Below, piece after piece: positions 32,514 to 42,753 of a stretch of 64,000 nucleotides of DNA. The stretch is from positions 15,230,754-15,294,753 of the forward strand of contig CM042566.1 in assembly GCA_023630585.1 (NCBI GenBank), written 5' to 3'. The notes beneath the pieces were generated by a model. That model saw only the letters and a list, made by a program, of their open reading frames with translations, had not been told where the DNA came from and did no database searches. The DNA comes from Cranoglanis bouderius (taxonomy: Eukaryota > Chordata > Actinopteri > Siluriformes > Cranoglanididae). The translations under genes were made by a program, and so were the position numbers. The first letter of the stretch is position 1; each line of letters begins with the position of its first letter.

Positions 32514-33777
32514 CCTAAAAAATTATTATACCATGTCAAAATCCTTACCTTTTGTCACATTACACCCTGGAAATAAAAAAAAATTAAATCTAACTTTTGC
32601 CAGCTGTATTTACATATTATAACCCTCGACATCTAAGTGGAAATAACATTTTAAAAATTCTGAACAATTATTAAAATTTAATTAGTGAAATACCTAGTTT
32701 GGATAAGTGATCAGCCCCTTAGAGTAAGAATTATAAACTTGCTTAGGTACAACCAGTCACTTCCCAGATCACGCACCATGCTAACTGCCCCCCACCTGAC
32801 ATCATTGCAGTGGTTTTGATTACTTCATAAGAAAACTGTTCCATGATGTTCCAAGATGATTCCATTACTAGTAGTGCATGGCAATGCAAAGAATACACCA
32901 TAGTTGGAAAGGTGCTTTCAAAAGGGCTCCAGGACAAAGTTGTGGAAAGACACAAGTTAGGAGAAGGATGCAAAAAGATTTCAAAGGCTTTAACTATCCC
33001 TCTGAGTACCGTTCAGAGCATTATTAAGAAGTGGAAAGTGTATGGCACCCCCAACACCATACCTAGATTGGGCTGTCCCTCCAAACTGGATTACCGAGCC
33101 AGGAGGATATTGATCAGGGAAGCTACCAAGAGGCCAATGGCAACTTTAAAGGACTTACAAGTCCTTATGGCAAAGATTGGTCGGTCTGTACATGTGACAA
33201 TCTCACAAGCTTTACACAAAGCTGGCCTGTATGGCAGGGTGGCAAGAGCGAAGCCTCTTCTGAAAAAGGTTTGCAAAAAACCACTTGGAAGACTCTAATG
33301 CCATGTGGCAAAAGGTTTTATGGTCAGATGAGACCAAAATTTAACTTTTTGGACTGAACTGCAAGCGTTATGTTTGGCAAAAACCAAACACAGCACACCA
33401 CCCAAAACACACCATACCTACTGTGAAGCATGGTGGTGGCAGCATTATGTTGTGGGGGTGTTTCTCTTCAGCAGGGACTGGGCAATTGGTCAGGATTGAA
33501 GGGAAAATGGATGCTGCCAAGTGCACCCACTGCTAGACAGCTGAAGATGGGCAGGTGGTTCATCTTCCAGCACAACATCGACCCTAAACACACCACCAAA
33601 AAGACTATACAGCGGCTTAAGGATAGGAAGGTGAATGTCCTTGAGTTGCCAAGTCAGAGCCCTGACCTAAATCCAATTGAAAATCTGTGGATGGACTTGA
33701 AGACAGCAGTCAATTGCCACTCACCACGAAATGTGACTGAACTTGAACAATTCTGCAAGGAAGAATGGTCAAATATT
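32511..33777 (+). mobile_element. Tc1/mariner element, family Tc1-G, left part
   Basis: GTGCCTAAAAAATTATTATACC after the TA run is the left end. The transposase reads rightward and is cut at 33777 by an L2 LINE. The target AATATT is present at 33772-33777 and again at 42859-42864, after which the transposase continues. The right inverted end is not recognisable after 43020, so the element is truncated or decayed there. Confidence 0.82.
32936..33777 (+). pseudogene. Tc1-G transposase, main part
   Basis: The frame from 32843 includes KVVERHKLGEGCKKISKALT (DNA-binding domain), TIPRLGCPSKL, ISQALHKAGLYGRVARAKP, then a stop near 33297. LWSDETKI-like text follows in another frame (TGGTCAGATGAGACC at 33320-33334). 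In the 33430 frame are FIFQHNIDPKHTTK (second Asp), SPDLNPIENLWMDLK (catalytic Glu) and LEQFCKEEWSNI, where the LINE cuts in. The protein end is at 42865-42954. Frameshifts make it inactive. Confidence 0.85.
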
Positions 33778-34673
33778 CAATTCAATTCAATTTTATTTGT
33801 ATAGCGCTTTTAACAATGGTCATTGTCCCAAAGCAGCTTTACAGAAATATACAGGATATAGATTTTAAATGTACAAATTTATCTCCAATGAGCAAGCCAG
33901 AGGCGACAGTGGCAAGGAAAAACTCCCTGAGATGATATGAGGAAGAAACCTTGAGAGGAGCCAGACTCAAAAGGGAACCCATCCTCATCTGGGTGACACC
34001 GGATAGTGCGATTATGAATAAATAAATCCCTTCTATGAATGTGCTAATACTACATGGTCAAATAGCAGTTGTGTAACTAGGAAAATTCATTACATTTTTT
34101 ACATGAAGACTGTGTTGTTGAATTTCTCCACTGTTCACTGTTGGAGACTTGAGTGCAAAACTGTTTGTGGCAATTGTAATCGTAGCCATCATAGCATAAC
34201 TGTTCATGTGACTTGAGGTCCAAAGCTATCTTTATGGTTTTTAAGTGGTACCATCCTCAGTAATCTCAATGATCTTTAGGCTGCAACATGTGGGGCCATC
34301 CTCAGCAGCAGCATGTGACTTCCAAATGATGAGAACTCCAACCAGAAGCAGGACATCAGGATGGATCAGGAATGGGTCGGGATCACTGGCATCTCAGGAG
34401 TATCATGTGTAGCTCGACAGAAAGAGAGAGAGAGAGAGAGATTATTAGGTATGCTTATTGTCCCGTAATGGTTAAGGACAGTGTACTTTGCGTGAGTGCA
34501 AGCAGGGACTCCGGCAAGACTAGCTATGACAGCATAACTAAAAGGGAGAGACAGAAGGTAACACAGACATGGGGGCTCCCTGGGACATAAAGCAGCCAGC
34601 CACTCCACCATCAACAAACCTGGCTGAACGCATGAATGTGGGAGGGCGACAGCATCCAAACTTAAACACTGAG
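33778..34673 (-). mobile_element. L2-type LINE copy 3, 3' part
   Basis: The plus strand begins CAATTCAATTCAATTTTATTTG, the terminal microsatellite and tail described for copy 1. This copy is longer and extends through the 3' UTR (with a GA microsatellite at 34420-34440) to 34673, where sushi-type element B is inserted. Upstream LINE sequence follows at 38381-38956 and 42754-42858. The terminal AATATT duplication shows that the LINE entered Tc1-G. Confidence 0.82.
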
Positions 34674-35634
34674 TGTTAGGTTTCATCTCCTCCAGCTCTC
34701 GCTACGCTGCAAGGAGTAGCGAGTGGCATACTTCCGCATTCCACTGCGCGCATTCCAGCACTATTCAAAAAGTCTCCGATGGATGTTTTATTCATGAACT
34801 CATGTTTTGTTTACCTCTGCCATGTGTTCTCATGTTGTCATATTCACGTCATGTCTCCGCCTTCTGTGTTTCCCCATGTGCGTTTGTTTTTGCGTTGCGT
34901 CATGTCTCTGCCCCGTTTCCTCATTGGTTCGCCGTGTAATGTGTAAGGACTGGTTTCAGGTGTCTTTGATTAGACATGGGATTGATATGTGTTTAAATAC
35001 GTCGCTCCGTTTCCGCTTCGGGGCGGAGTATTAGTTTAGTTTAGCTTAGATGTGTTTAAGCCTGCGCTTTTTTCCCTTAGCTCTTTTTCCGTGGTTTCCA
35101 GACCACCTCCTAACCTTGCGCGTTTTTCCCTTAGCTCTTTTTCCATGGTTTCCAGACCACCTCCTAACCTTGCGTGTTTTTCCCTTAGCTCTTTTCCCCG
35201 TGGTTTCCAGACCACCTTTCTAGCCTTGCGCGTTTATTCCCATAGCTCGTAATTCATGGTTTCCAGACCACCTTTCTAGCCTTGCGCGTTTATTCCTTAG
35301 CTCGTAGTTAGTGGTTTCCAGACCACCTCCTAGCCTTGCACATTTATTTCCCTGTGTTTTCGGGATTTACTACCCATTGTGGATTACTGTGTTTCTTTTT
35401 GGATTACTGACTCTTCGGCTAAGTACATTCTCATTTGGATTGCTTTTACCTTTTTTGGATTACTGCCTCTATGGCCGAGAATAGTATTATTTTGGATTAC
35501 TGTGACCTTTCTGTTTATGGATTTATGTTTGATGGAGTTTTCTTTATGTTCACTTATGTTTGAACTGTTCCCAATAAACTGACCACTTTCCCCTGCAAGC
35601 GCATCCTGCTTCCTTTACCCCACGTGTCGTAACA
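34674..35634 (+). repeat. 5' LTR of copy B, expanded by internal tandem repeats
   Basis: At 961 bp this LTR is about 330 bp longer than those of A and C. The excess is five tandem units of about 55-60 bp (35065-35345), each containing CCTTAGCTC, GTGGTTTCCAGACCACC and CCTTGC, in the transcribed R/U5 part. GGCGGAGTATTA (35022-35033) matches 11 of 12 bases of the complement of the primer site GAATACTCCGCC at 35635-35646. Confidence 0.88.
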
Positions 35635-36137
35635 GAATACTCCGCCAAAAGATGGATGCAGCGGGGAAAGCGACGCCACGCCACGCCACGCCCTGCCATG
35701 CCACAATTAAAATGCCTGCAATTAATTCTATGTTTTTTCCTCAGTGGACTTTGATTTATCCTCCTGATGAGTTTGATGGCTTTGCCACTTGGCCTCAATG
35801 TTTTTTTTTTTTTGCAGGCTCAGATTTATTTTTTGAGTTTGGAGGACCCCAAACCCGACGAAGAGGAGTGGTTGGGGTTCCTCCTCTCTCGTCTGGTCGG
35901 CTCTGCTCGCCAATGGGCGGAGCTTCACCTCACCATAGATCCACAAAGCTCCAGATGGTTTTGGGCTTTGTGGATCTGCTGGTCCAGGTGTTCGGAAGCC
36001 CAGAATTCCAATCCGACCTCAGGACCTTTTTGGGGAAGGATCGTCTGGGTGACCGACCTAGTCAAACGTTCCTGGAGTACTATGAGAGTAAGCGGGCTAA
36101 CGTGGCGGCCTACACCTCTCATCCCCTAACCCAGGAG

Positions 36138-36269
36138 TGTGCCACCGAGGGATGCACCCAACCAGCCATCCTGCAGTGTCCCACCTGCAGGCACCAGGGA
36201 GTCAGGAGCAGCTACTTCTGCTCCCAAGGCTGTTTCAAGGGCAGCTAGTGGGTGCATTAGCAGCTCCAC
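36138..36269 (+). other. METAP1-like C6H2 zinc finger in copy B
   Basis: The reading CATEGCTQPAILQCPTC is followed, ten residues after the fourth Cys, by CSQGCFKGS, with YF directly before the fifth Cys. Cys spacing is C-4-C-7-C-2-C-10-C-3-C, as in the N-terminal finger of eukaryotic methionine aminopeptidase 1, which shares LQCPTC and YFCSQ.CFKGSW. A TAG follows GS. The two downstream His positions remain readable (H at 36255-36257 and 36267-36269). Confidence 0.85.
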
Positions 36270-37440
36270 AGGAGGGCACCCTCAGAGCTCCAGCTGGAGA
36301 CCCAGCAGGAAGTCTCCTCCACAGAGCTACCACAGGAGGTTAACGTGGTGACCTCCAGTCCCGAGCTCCAGCCGGAGGCCCAGCAGGAGGTCTCCACAGC
36401 GGAGCTGCTCATGGAGGTTAACATGGCGACCTCCAGCCCCGAGCTCCAGCAGGAGACCCAGCAGGAGGTCTCCACAGCGGAGCTACACCTGGAGGTTAAC
36501 GTGGTGACCTCCAGCCCCGAGCTCCAGACGGAGGACCAGCAGAAGGTCTCCACAGCGGAGCTACCTCTGGAGGTTAACAGGGCAACCTCCAGCCCTGAGC
36601 TGCAGCCAGAGATTCAAGAGGAAACCTCCTCTCCTGGCCTGCTTATACCGGAGGTCCACAAGGAGACCTCCGCCCAAGCCATGTTCTCATCAGAGGTTTG
36701 AGAAGAAACCTCCACTCCTGCCCTGTCCATGTCAGAGGCCCACGGGATGGCCTCTTCTCAAGCCCAGTCCATGTCTGAGGTCCATGGGATGACTTCTTTT
36801 CAAGCCCAGTCCATGTCCAAGGTCCAAGGGATGACCTACATTCCAAGTCCTAGCCCATGTTTTAGCGCAAAATTGAGTCCATGTGCAGGTTCCTGCCCTA
36901 GTCCTAGTCCATGTCCAAGTCTCTGTCCAGGTTCCTGCCCTAATTCTAGTCCATGTCCTAGTCCATGTCCAGATTTTTGCCCTATTCCAAGGCCAATTTC
37001 TGATCCAGTTCCCGGTCCTGCTCCCAATCCTGTTCCCATCCCTGCTCCCGTTCCCAGTTCCAGTCCAGTTCCTCATCCAGTTCCAGGTTCCGACCCTGTT
37101 CCCAGTCCAGTTCCTAGTTCAGTTCCATGTCCAAGTCCAGGTTCCGACCCTGTTCCTAGTCCAGTTCCTAGTTCAGTTCCATGCCCAAGTCCAGGTTCCG
37201 ACCCTGTTCCTAGTCCAGTTCCTAGTCCAGTTCCTGATTTAGTTGCTAGCCACATTGGTTTAGTTTCTGGATATGTTTTTGCTCTCCTTCTCAGTTCAGA
37301 GGATGATTTAACTCCCAGCTCCGTTTCCAACCCAGCTCACTCCTCTGTCTCCTCCTCTGTCTCCAGCCCTGTGTCCAATTTAATTTCCAACCAAGTTTTT
37401 GATTTTGTCTATGGTTTTGGGTCTAACCTAGTTCTCTGTC

Positions 37441-37790
37441 CAGTCTCGAAGTCTGTTTCCAAGTCTTTCTCGAAGTCTGTTTCCAAGTCTGTCTCGAAGC
37501 CTGTTTCCAAGTCTGCCTCGAAGTCTGTTTCCAAGTCTGCCTCGAAGTCTGTTTCCACGTCTTTCTCGAAGTCTGTTTCCACATCTGTCTCGAAGTCTGT
37601 TTCCAAGACTGTCTCGAAGTCTATTTCCAAGCCCTTCTCAAAATCTGTTTCCAAGTCTGTCTCCGAGTCTGTTTCCAAGTCTGTCTCCGAGTCTGTTTCC
37701 AAGTCTGTCTCCGAGTCTGTTTCCAAGTCTGTCTCCGAGTCTGTTTCCAAGTCTGTCTCCGAGTCTGTTTCCAAGTCTGTCTCTGATCCA
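37441..37790 (+). repeat. Long Ser-Val-Ser-Lys coding tandem repeat in copy B
   Basis: About 29 units of 12 bases (variants of GTTTCCAAGTCT and GTCTCGAAGTCT, later GTCTCCGAGTCT) alternate with a 24-base period. They encode SVSKS(V/A/F)SKS and later SVSESVSK text. Confidence 0.93.
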
Positions 37791-38161
37791 GGTGCCAAAG
37801 CTGTCCCTGATCCAGGTGCCAGAGCTGACTCTGATCCTGGTTCCAGGTCAAGCTTCAGGTCAAGCTTCGGGTCAAGCACCAGGTCAAGCGACGGGTCAAG
37901 CTCCAGGTCAAGCACCAGGTCATGAGCAGCTCCGAGATCCAGACCAGGCATCGGTTCAAGCACTCGTCCAAGTTCTTGTCCAAGTTCTCGTCCAAGTTTC
38001 AAAGGAAAACCCGACACGCTCTGCTCTGGTTACGGGACACTGGACATAACCAGCCTCAGGTCCTGGAGGGCAGAGGTTAGGATCCTGCCCAGGGGCCCAG
38101 GTCCACCAAAGTGGATGGAACTTGCGGCGCTTCGGGAGCCGCGCCTTAGGGGGGGGGGCTC

Positions 38162-38380
38162 TGTTAGGTTTCATCTCCTCCGGCTCTCACTACGCTGCAA
38201 GGAGTAGCGAGTGGCATACTTCCGCATTCCACTGCGCGCATTCCAGCGCTATTCAAAAACTCTCCGATGGACGTTTTATTCATGAACTCACGTTTTGTTT
38301 ACCTCTGCCATGTGTTCTCATGTTGTCATTTTCAAGTCATGTCTCCGCCTTCTGTGTTTCCCCATGTGTGTTTGTTTTTG
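38162..38380 (+). repeat. Truncated 3' LTR of copy B
   Basis: The segment matches the first 219 bases of 34674-35634 (TGTTAGGTTTCATCTCCTCC) and is preceded by a G run and GGCTC. It breaks off in TTTGTTTTTG. Confidence 0.9.
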
Positions 38381-38956
38381 ATATTGGATTAGATTTGATA
38401 TTGGCCTGTAGCTGGACAATTGACAGGGGTCAAGGTCATGTTTTTTAATCAGGGGTTTGATAACTGCTAGTTTAAATGATTTAGGTACATAGCCAGTGCT
38501 AAGGGAAGAACTGATTATTTTTAGAAGGGGTTTGATTACATGTAGAATAATCCCGTTTGAAGAAACATGTAGGTAAGGGATCTAGTATACAAGTTGATAA
38601 TTTTGATGAAGAAATTAATGAAATTAGTTTTGTCTTTCTAAGGGGAGTAAAACATTCTAACATTCTATTGCTATATTATTATCTACAGGGTTAGTTAGAA
38701 GAGTGTCTGGTTTTAAATTAATAGTCTGAATTTTTTGTCTAATATTTTCAATTTTGCCAATGAAAAAATTCATGAAATCATCGCTGCTATATAATGATTG
38801 TGTGCCTGTTTCTGTGGCAGTTATATTCCTAGTTAATTTTGCTATGGTATTAAATAAAAATCTAGGATTATTTTTGTTGTCTTCAATTAAGGTAGAGAGA
38901 TAGACTGATCTAGCAGCACTAAGAGATTTCCCATAGTTCAGGAGGCTCTTCTTCCG
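38381..38956 (-). pseudogene. L2-type LINE copy 3, ORF2 segment before and into reverse transcriptase
   Basis: The minus strand spells SLSAARSVYLSTLIEDNKNN, RFLFNTIAKLTR, then SSDDFMNFFIGKIENIRQK and, near 38400-38480, GYVPKSFKLAVIKPLI and LSSYRPISNL, the entry motifs of an L2/CR1-type reverse transcriptase. The palm and everything to the ORF end are missing between here and 34673, lost in the same deletion that trimmed copy B. Copy C interrupts its upstream side at 38957; the protein text continues at 42754. Confidence 0.8.
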
Positions 38957-39589
38957 TGTTAGAGTTTCCCTCGTTCTCGGAGTTCGCTACGCGAACACTT
39001 CTGCATTCCTACCATTCGCTACCAGGAAGAGTAGCACGAGATTCATTCACAAAAACCCCGCTGGACTTTGCATTTCATGAACTCTCACTTTGTTTATATC
39101 ACCATGTGCTTGTGTTTTGGTTTACGTCATGTCTCCGCCTCCTTTATGCTTATTGGTTCTCTGGTTTGTGTCATGTCTCTGCCCCTGCTCATTCATAGGT
39201 TTGCCATTTATGGTCTAATGATTAGTTTCATGTGTTCAGTGTTTAATGTCTTTTGTCTTTGATTGTTCTGTGTATATAAACCTCATTCCATGTATGCTTC
39301 CTCGCGGAGTATTATATATGAAAGTAGCTAAGTAAAGATAAGTAAGTGTACATTCCTTTGCGTTTTTGTTTACCACGTGTTCCCTGGACTTTGGATTATT
39401 GCCGTGTCATTTTGTGAATTACTGCCATGTCATTTTGTGGATTATTACCTTGCGATTTTGTTGATTACTACCATGTCGTTTTGTGAATTACTGCGTACCG
39501 TGCTTTTGTGTTTAGTTTTGCCTATCCTTAATAAACTGACTATTTCTCTGCGCATGCATCCTGCCTCCCTCCGTCTGTGTTACATAACA
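38957..39589 (+). repeat. 5' LTR of copy C
   Basis: The LTR is 633 bp, beginning TGTTAGAGTTTCC and ending TTACATAACA. TATATAAA (39273-39280) lies about 30 bases before CGCGGAGTATTA (39303-39314). The primer site GAATACTCCGCC follows at 39590-39601, complementary to the latter. LTRs of C and A differ considerably in U3 but keep this core. Confidence 0.9.
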
Positions 39590-39605
39590 GAATACTCCGC
39601 CAAAA

Positions 39606-40187
39606 ATGGATGCAGCAGGGAAATTTGGGACATGCCGCGCCACATTTTTTGTTCCTCCCTTGGACTCAGTCTCTTTCTCCCAGTGGGCTTGCATTCAACC
39701 CCCCTCTGCTTATAATGGTTTTTCTACCAAACCCCAGTATTTCCTTTGGCAAGCCCAGACGTATTTTAGTAGTGTAAAGGACTCCAAACCCAGTGAGGAA
39801 CAATGGGCGCGGTTCCTCCTATCGCGTTTAGCCGGTTCAGCCCGCTGGTTGGCAGAGATCCACCTCGCCAGTGGGTACCAGGAACTGTATACAATTTCGG
39901 GTTTTGTGGATTTTCTGATCCAGGAATATGGGAGCCCAGAGTTTGAGCCAGACATAAAAACCTTCCTGAACAAGGTGCACCTGCCCGGTGAACCCGGCCA
40001 GTCATTCCTCGAGCACTATGAGAGGGAGCGGGCTAACATGGCAGCCTGCACCTCTCAACCCCAGACCCAAGAGTGCGCAACCGAGGGATGCACCCAACCA
40101 GCCAGCCTACAGTGCCCCACCTGTAGCAAACAGGGAGTAAGGAGCATCTACGTCTGCTTGCAAGCCTGTTTCAAGGGCAGCTGGTAA
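39606..40187 (+). CDS. Sushi-like Gag with METAP1-type zinc finger (copy C)
   Basis: This 193-codon frame starts 16 nt after the LTR (MDAAGKFGTCRATFF) and is uninterrupted. Residues about 30-140 (SAYNGFSTKPQYFLWQAQTY, FLLSRLAGSARWLAEIHL, SGFVDFLIQEYGSPEFEPD) look like the capsid of Tf1/sushi-group Gag, from which vertebrate RTL genes descend. FLEHYERERAN links to a finger (residues 157-193): six Cys spaced 4-7-2-10-3, ending CFKGSW. A TAA at 40185 truncates it before GHKRLH, which supplies the two expected His residues. The protein would assemble particles and could bind RNA or ribosomes through the finger. That role is inference from METAP1. Confidence 0.8.
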   Translation: MDAAGKFGTCRATFFVPPLDSVSFSQWACIQPPSAYNGFSTKPQYFLWQAQTYFSSVKDSKPSEEQWARFLLSRLAGSARWLAEIHLASGYQELYTISGFVDFLIQEYGSPEFEPDIKTFLNKVHLPGEPGQSFLEHYERERANMAACTSQPQTQECATEGCTQPASLQCPTCSKQGVRSIYVCLQACFKGSW

Positions 40188-40205
40188 GGGCATAAACGGC
40201 TCCAC
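40074..40205 (+). other. METAP1-like C6H2 zinc finger in copy C
   Basis: CATEGCTQPASLQCPTCSKQ begins the finger. YVCLQACFKGSW lies ten residues after the fourth Cys. Past the TAA, the same frame reads GHKRLH, matching the position of the THKLLH pair of METAP1. The finger is 44 codons long, the same as in copy B. Confidence 0.87.
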
Positions 40206-40244
40206 AGGAGGGCACCCCCAGAGCTCCAGCCTGAGACCTAGCAA

Positions 40245-42166
40245 GAGGTCTCCTCAGTAGAGCTGCACCTGGAGGTTAACGTGGCAGCCTCCAGCCCTGA
40301 GCTCCAGCCGGAGACCCAGCAGGAGGTCTCCCCAGCGGAGCTGCTCTTGGAGGTTCATGAGGAGACCTCCACTCCTGTCCTGTTCATGCCTGAGGTCCAT
40401 GAGGAGACCTCTGTTCCTGTCCTGTTTCTATCAGAGACCCAAGGGGGGTGCTCCGCTCCAGCCCTGTTCCCACCGGAGGACCACGAGGAGACCTCCACCC
40501 AAGCCACGTTCCTGCCAGAGGTTCACGAGGAGACCCCCACTCCTGTCCTGCTCATGTCAGAGTTCCACGGGATGACCTCCTCCGAAGCCAAGTCCATGTC
40601 AGAGGTCCACGGGATGACCTCCTCCGAAGCCAAGTCCATGTCAGAGGTCCACGGGATGACCTCCTCCGATGCCAAGTCCATGTCAGAGGTCCACGGGATG
40701 ACCTCCTCCAAAGCAAAGTCCATGTCAGAGGTCCACGGGATGACCTCCTCCAAAGCAAAGTCCATGTCAGAGGTCCACGGGATGACCTCCTCCAAAGCTA
40801 AGTCCATGTCTGAGGTCCACAGGATGACCTCCTTTCCAAGTCCAAGTCTATGTCCAAGTCCAGATCCAGAGTCATGTTCCAATCCATGCCTTAGCCCATG
40901 CCTCAGTTCAGACCCAGAGTCACATCCAGAATCTAGTCTAGTTTTCAGTCCAGGTCCCAGTCCTGTTTCCAGTCCAGTTTCTGGTTTAGTTTCTGGTACA
41001 GGTTCAGATCCAGTTCCCAATCCAGTTTCCAGTCTAGGTCTCAGTCCAGAATCCAATCCAGAGTCCACCTCTGTCTCCTGTCCTGGTTCTAGTTTCCTTT
41101 CCATCTCCGTTTCCAGCTCTGTTTCCAGTTCCGTTTCCAGTCAGGTTTCTAATTTCATTTCCAGTTCTATTTCTAGCTTAGCTCTTAGTCCAGTTGCTAG
41201 TTTTGTTGCAAATCCACTTTCCAGTTCAGGTTCTAGCTTTGTTTCCAGTTCAGTTTCCAGTTCAGTTTCTAGTCCAGTTCTCAGTCCAGTTCCCTGTCCT
41301 GTTCCCTGTCCTGTCTCCGAGTCTGTCTCCAAGTCTGTCTCCAATCCAGGTGCCAAGTCTGATTCCAGTCCTGGTTCCAGGCCAAGCTCCAAGCTAGGCA
41401 CCAAGTCAAGCTTCAAGCCAAGCACCAAATCAAGTTTCAAGCCAAGCACCAGGTCAAACACCACTCCAAGCTCCAAGCCAAGCACCAGGTCAAGCACAGC
41501 TCCAAGCTCCAAGCCAAGCACTAGGTCAAGCACAGCTCCAAGCTCCAAGTCAAGCAACAGGTCACGCATCACTCCAAGCTCCAAGTCAAGCACCAAGCCA
41601 AACACCAGGTCAAGCACAGCTCCAAGCTCCAAGCCAAGCACCAGGTCAAGCACAGCTCCAAGCTCCAAGCCAAGCACCAGGTCAAGCACAGCTCCAAGCT
41701 CCAAGTCAAATAACAGGTCACGCATCACTCCAAGCTCCAAGTCAAGCACCAAGCCAAATACCAGGTCAAGCACAGCTCCAAGCTCCAAGCCAAGCACTAG
41801 GTCAAGCACAGCTCCAAGCTCCAAGTCAAGCACCAGGTCACGCATCACTCCAAGCTCCAAGTCAAGCACCAGGTCACGCATCACTCCAAGCTCCAAGTCA
41901 AGCACCAGGTCACGCATCACTCCAAGCTCCAAGTCAAGCAACGCACCAGGTTCTCGACCAGGTTCTCGACCAGGTTCTTGACCAAGTTCTCGACCAGGGT
42001 CGAAGGGACAACTCGACACACTCGGCTTTAGCCTCGGGTCACTGGACATCACCAGCCTCAGGTCCTGGGGGGCAGATGTTAGGATCCTGCCCAGGGTCCC
42101 AGGTCCGCCAGAGCAGTCAGAACTTTCGGCGCTTTGGGAGAAGCACCTTTGGGGGGGGGGGGGCTC
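40245..42166 (+). CDS. Repeat-peptide region of copy C (566-codon open frame)
   Basis: Downstream of the Gag stop, and after a TAG at 40240-40242, the same frame is open to 41981. It encodes ELQPETQQEVS and EVHEETSTPVL units, seven 14-residue units of MSEVHGMTSS(E/D/K)AKS, then SPSP/CPSPC text, a SSVSSSVSSPV stretch, and about 20 units of the type PSSKPSTRSSTA. A tail (42010-42160) containing ITSLRSWGADVRILPR is shared with A, B and D. No catalytic, membrane or structural-protein motif is recognisable, and the frame has no strong start of its own. It probably continues the Gag polyprotein, as in copy D. Confidence 0.6.
40555..40830 (+). repeat. 42-bp coding tandem repeat in copy C
   Basis: Six near-identical units and one diverged unit begin ATGTCAGAGGTCCACGGGATG. 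Each encodes 14 residues, differing mainly at one E/D/K position. Confidence 0.93.
41395..41945 (+). repeat. 30-bp-type coding tandem repeat in copy C
   Basis: Units built from AGCTCCAAG(C/T)CAAGCACCAGGTCA plus AGCACAGCTCCA or CGCATCACTCCA repeat across about 550 bases, including a larger block duplicated near 41550-41800. Confidence 0.9.
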
Positions 42167-42753
42167 TGTTAGAGTTTCCGTCATTCTCAGAGTTCACTAC
42201 ATGAACACTTCCGCATTCCACACTTCATGCTACCAGGAAGAGTAGCGCGAGATTCATTCACAAAAACCCTGCTGGACTATGCATTTCATGAACTCTCGCT
42301 TTGTTTATATCACCATGTGCTTGTGTTTTGGTTTACATCATGTCTCCACCTCCTTTATGCTTATTGGTTCTCTGGTTTGTGTCATGTCTCTGCCCCTGCT
42401 CATTCATAGGTTTGCCATTTATGGTCTAATGATTAGTTTCAGGTGTTCAGTGTTTAACATCTTTTGTCTTTGATTGTTCTGTGTATATAAACCTCATTCT
42501 GTTTCCACTTCCTCGTGGAGTATTATATATGAAAGTAGCTAAGTAAAGATAAGTAAGTACATTCATTTGCATTTTTGTTTACCACGCATTCCCTGGACTT
42601 TGGATTATTGCTGTGTCATTTTGTGGATTACTGCCTTGCCATTTTGTGAATTACTGCATACCGTGCTTTTGTGTTTAGTTTTTCCCTGTTCCTTTAGTTT
42701 TGACTATTTCTCTGCGCATGCATCCTGCCTCCCTCCATCTGTGTTATATAACA
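42167..42753 (+). repeat. 3' LTR of copy C
   Basis: This 587-bp partner of 38957-39589 is preceded by a run of about 13 Gs and CTC. The two LTRs differ at numerous positions, including many CpG sites, so the insertion is not recent. Confidence 0.9.

Larger units (their letters stand above)
35652..38161 (+). pseudogene. Gag-zinc finger-repeat protein of copy B
   Basis: The frame starts MDAAGKATPRHATP. Gag text contains YPPDEFDGFATWPQCF, then in a shifted frame FLSLEDPKPDEEEW and FLLSRLVGSARQWAELHL, then back to FVDLLVQVFGSPEF and FLEYYESKRAN. Residues 163-206 form a C6H2 zinc finger (36138-36269) with stops at 36247 and 36258 in its last part. ELQ(P/T)E.QQ.VS and EVN..TSSPELQ units follow, then HGM(A/T)S.QAQSMS units, PSPSPC and PVPSPVPS stretches, a long SVSK array (37441-37790), and the C-terminal tail (38010-38160). 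Stops and frameshifts make it a pseudogene. Its role beyond Gag is unknown. Confidence 0.82.
34674..38380 (+). mobile_element. Sushi-type non-autonomous LTR element, copy B
   Basis: The 5' LTR (34674-35634) is complete. The 3' LTR starts at 38162 and stops after 219 bases at 38380, where LINE sequence resumes. A deletion therefore removed most of the 3' LTR together with adjoining LINE sequence. The interior encodes Gag, a C6H2 zinc finger, repeat peptides and the shared tail, with no pol. Confidence 0.9.
38957..42753 (+). mobile_element. Sushi-type non-autonomous LTR element, copy C
   Basis: Complete LTRs lie at 38957-39589 and 42167-42753. The interior has Gag, zinc finger, repeats and tail, with no pol. 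It is inserted in the L2 ORF. The right flank begins CCATG and the left flank ends CCG, consistent with a CCATG duplication that lost two bases on the left. This is the copy with the longest uninterrupted Gag frame. Confidence 0.92.

Noticed and set aside
35065..35345. Palindromic tandem repeats in the copy B LTR as a possible CRISPR or satellite
   Set aside because: There are only five units, they have no spacers, and they lie wholly inside an LTR whose other copies carry one or two units.
40555..41945. CRISPR-like regular repeats
   Set aside because: The units are contiguous, lack unique spacers and encode in-frame peptides; they are coding minisatellites in a eukaryotic retroelement.
41141..42184. 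347-codon minus-strand open frame rich in LELG/DLVLDL repeats opposite copy C (similar antisense frames opposite copies A, B and D)
   Set aside because: It is an exact antisense shadow of the Ser/Pro/Lys coding repeats. Open antisense frames are expected from such codon-repeat arrays, and there is no start context or conserved domain.
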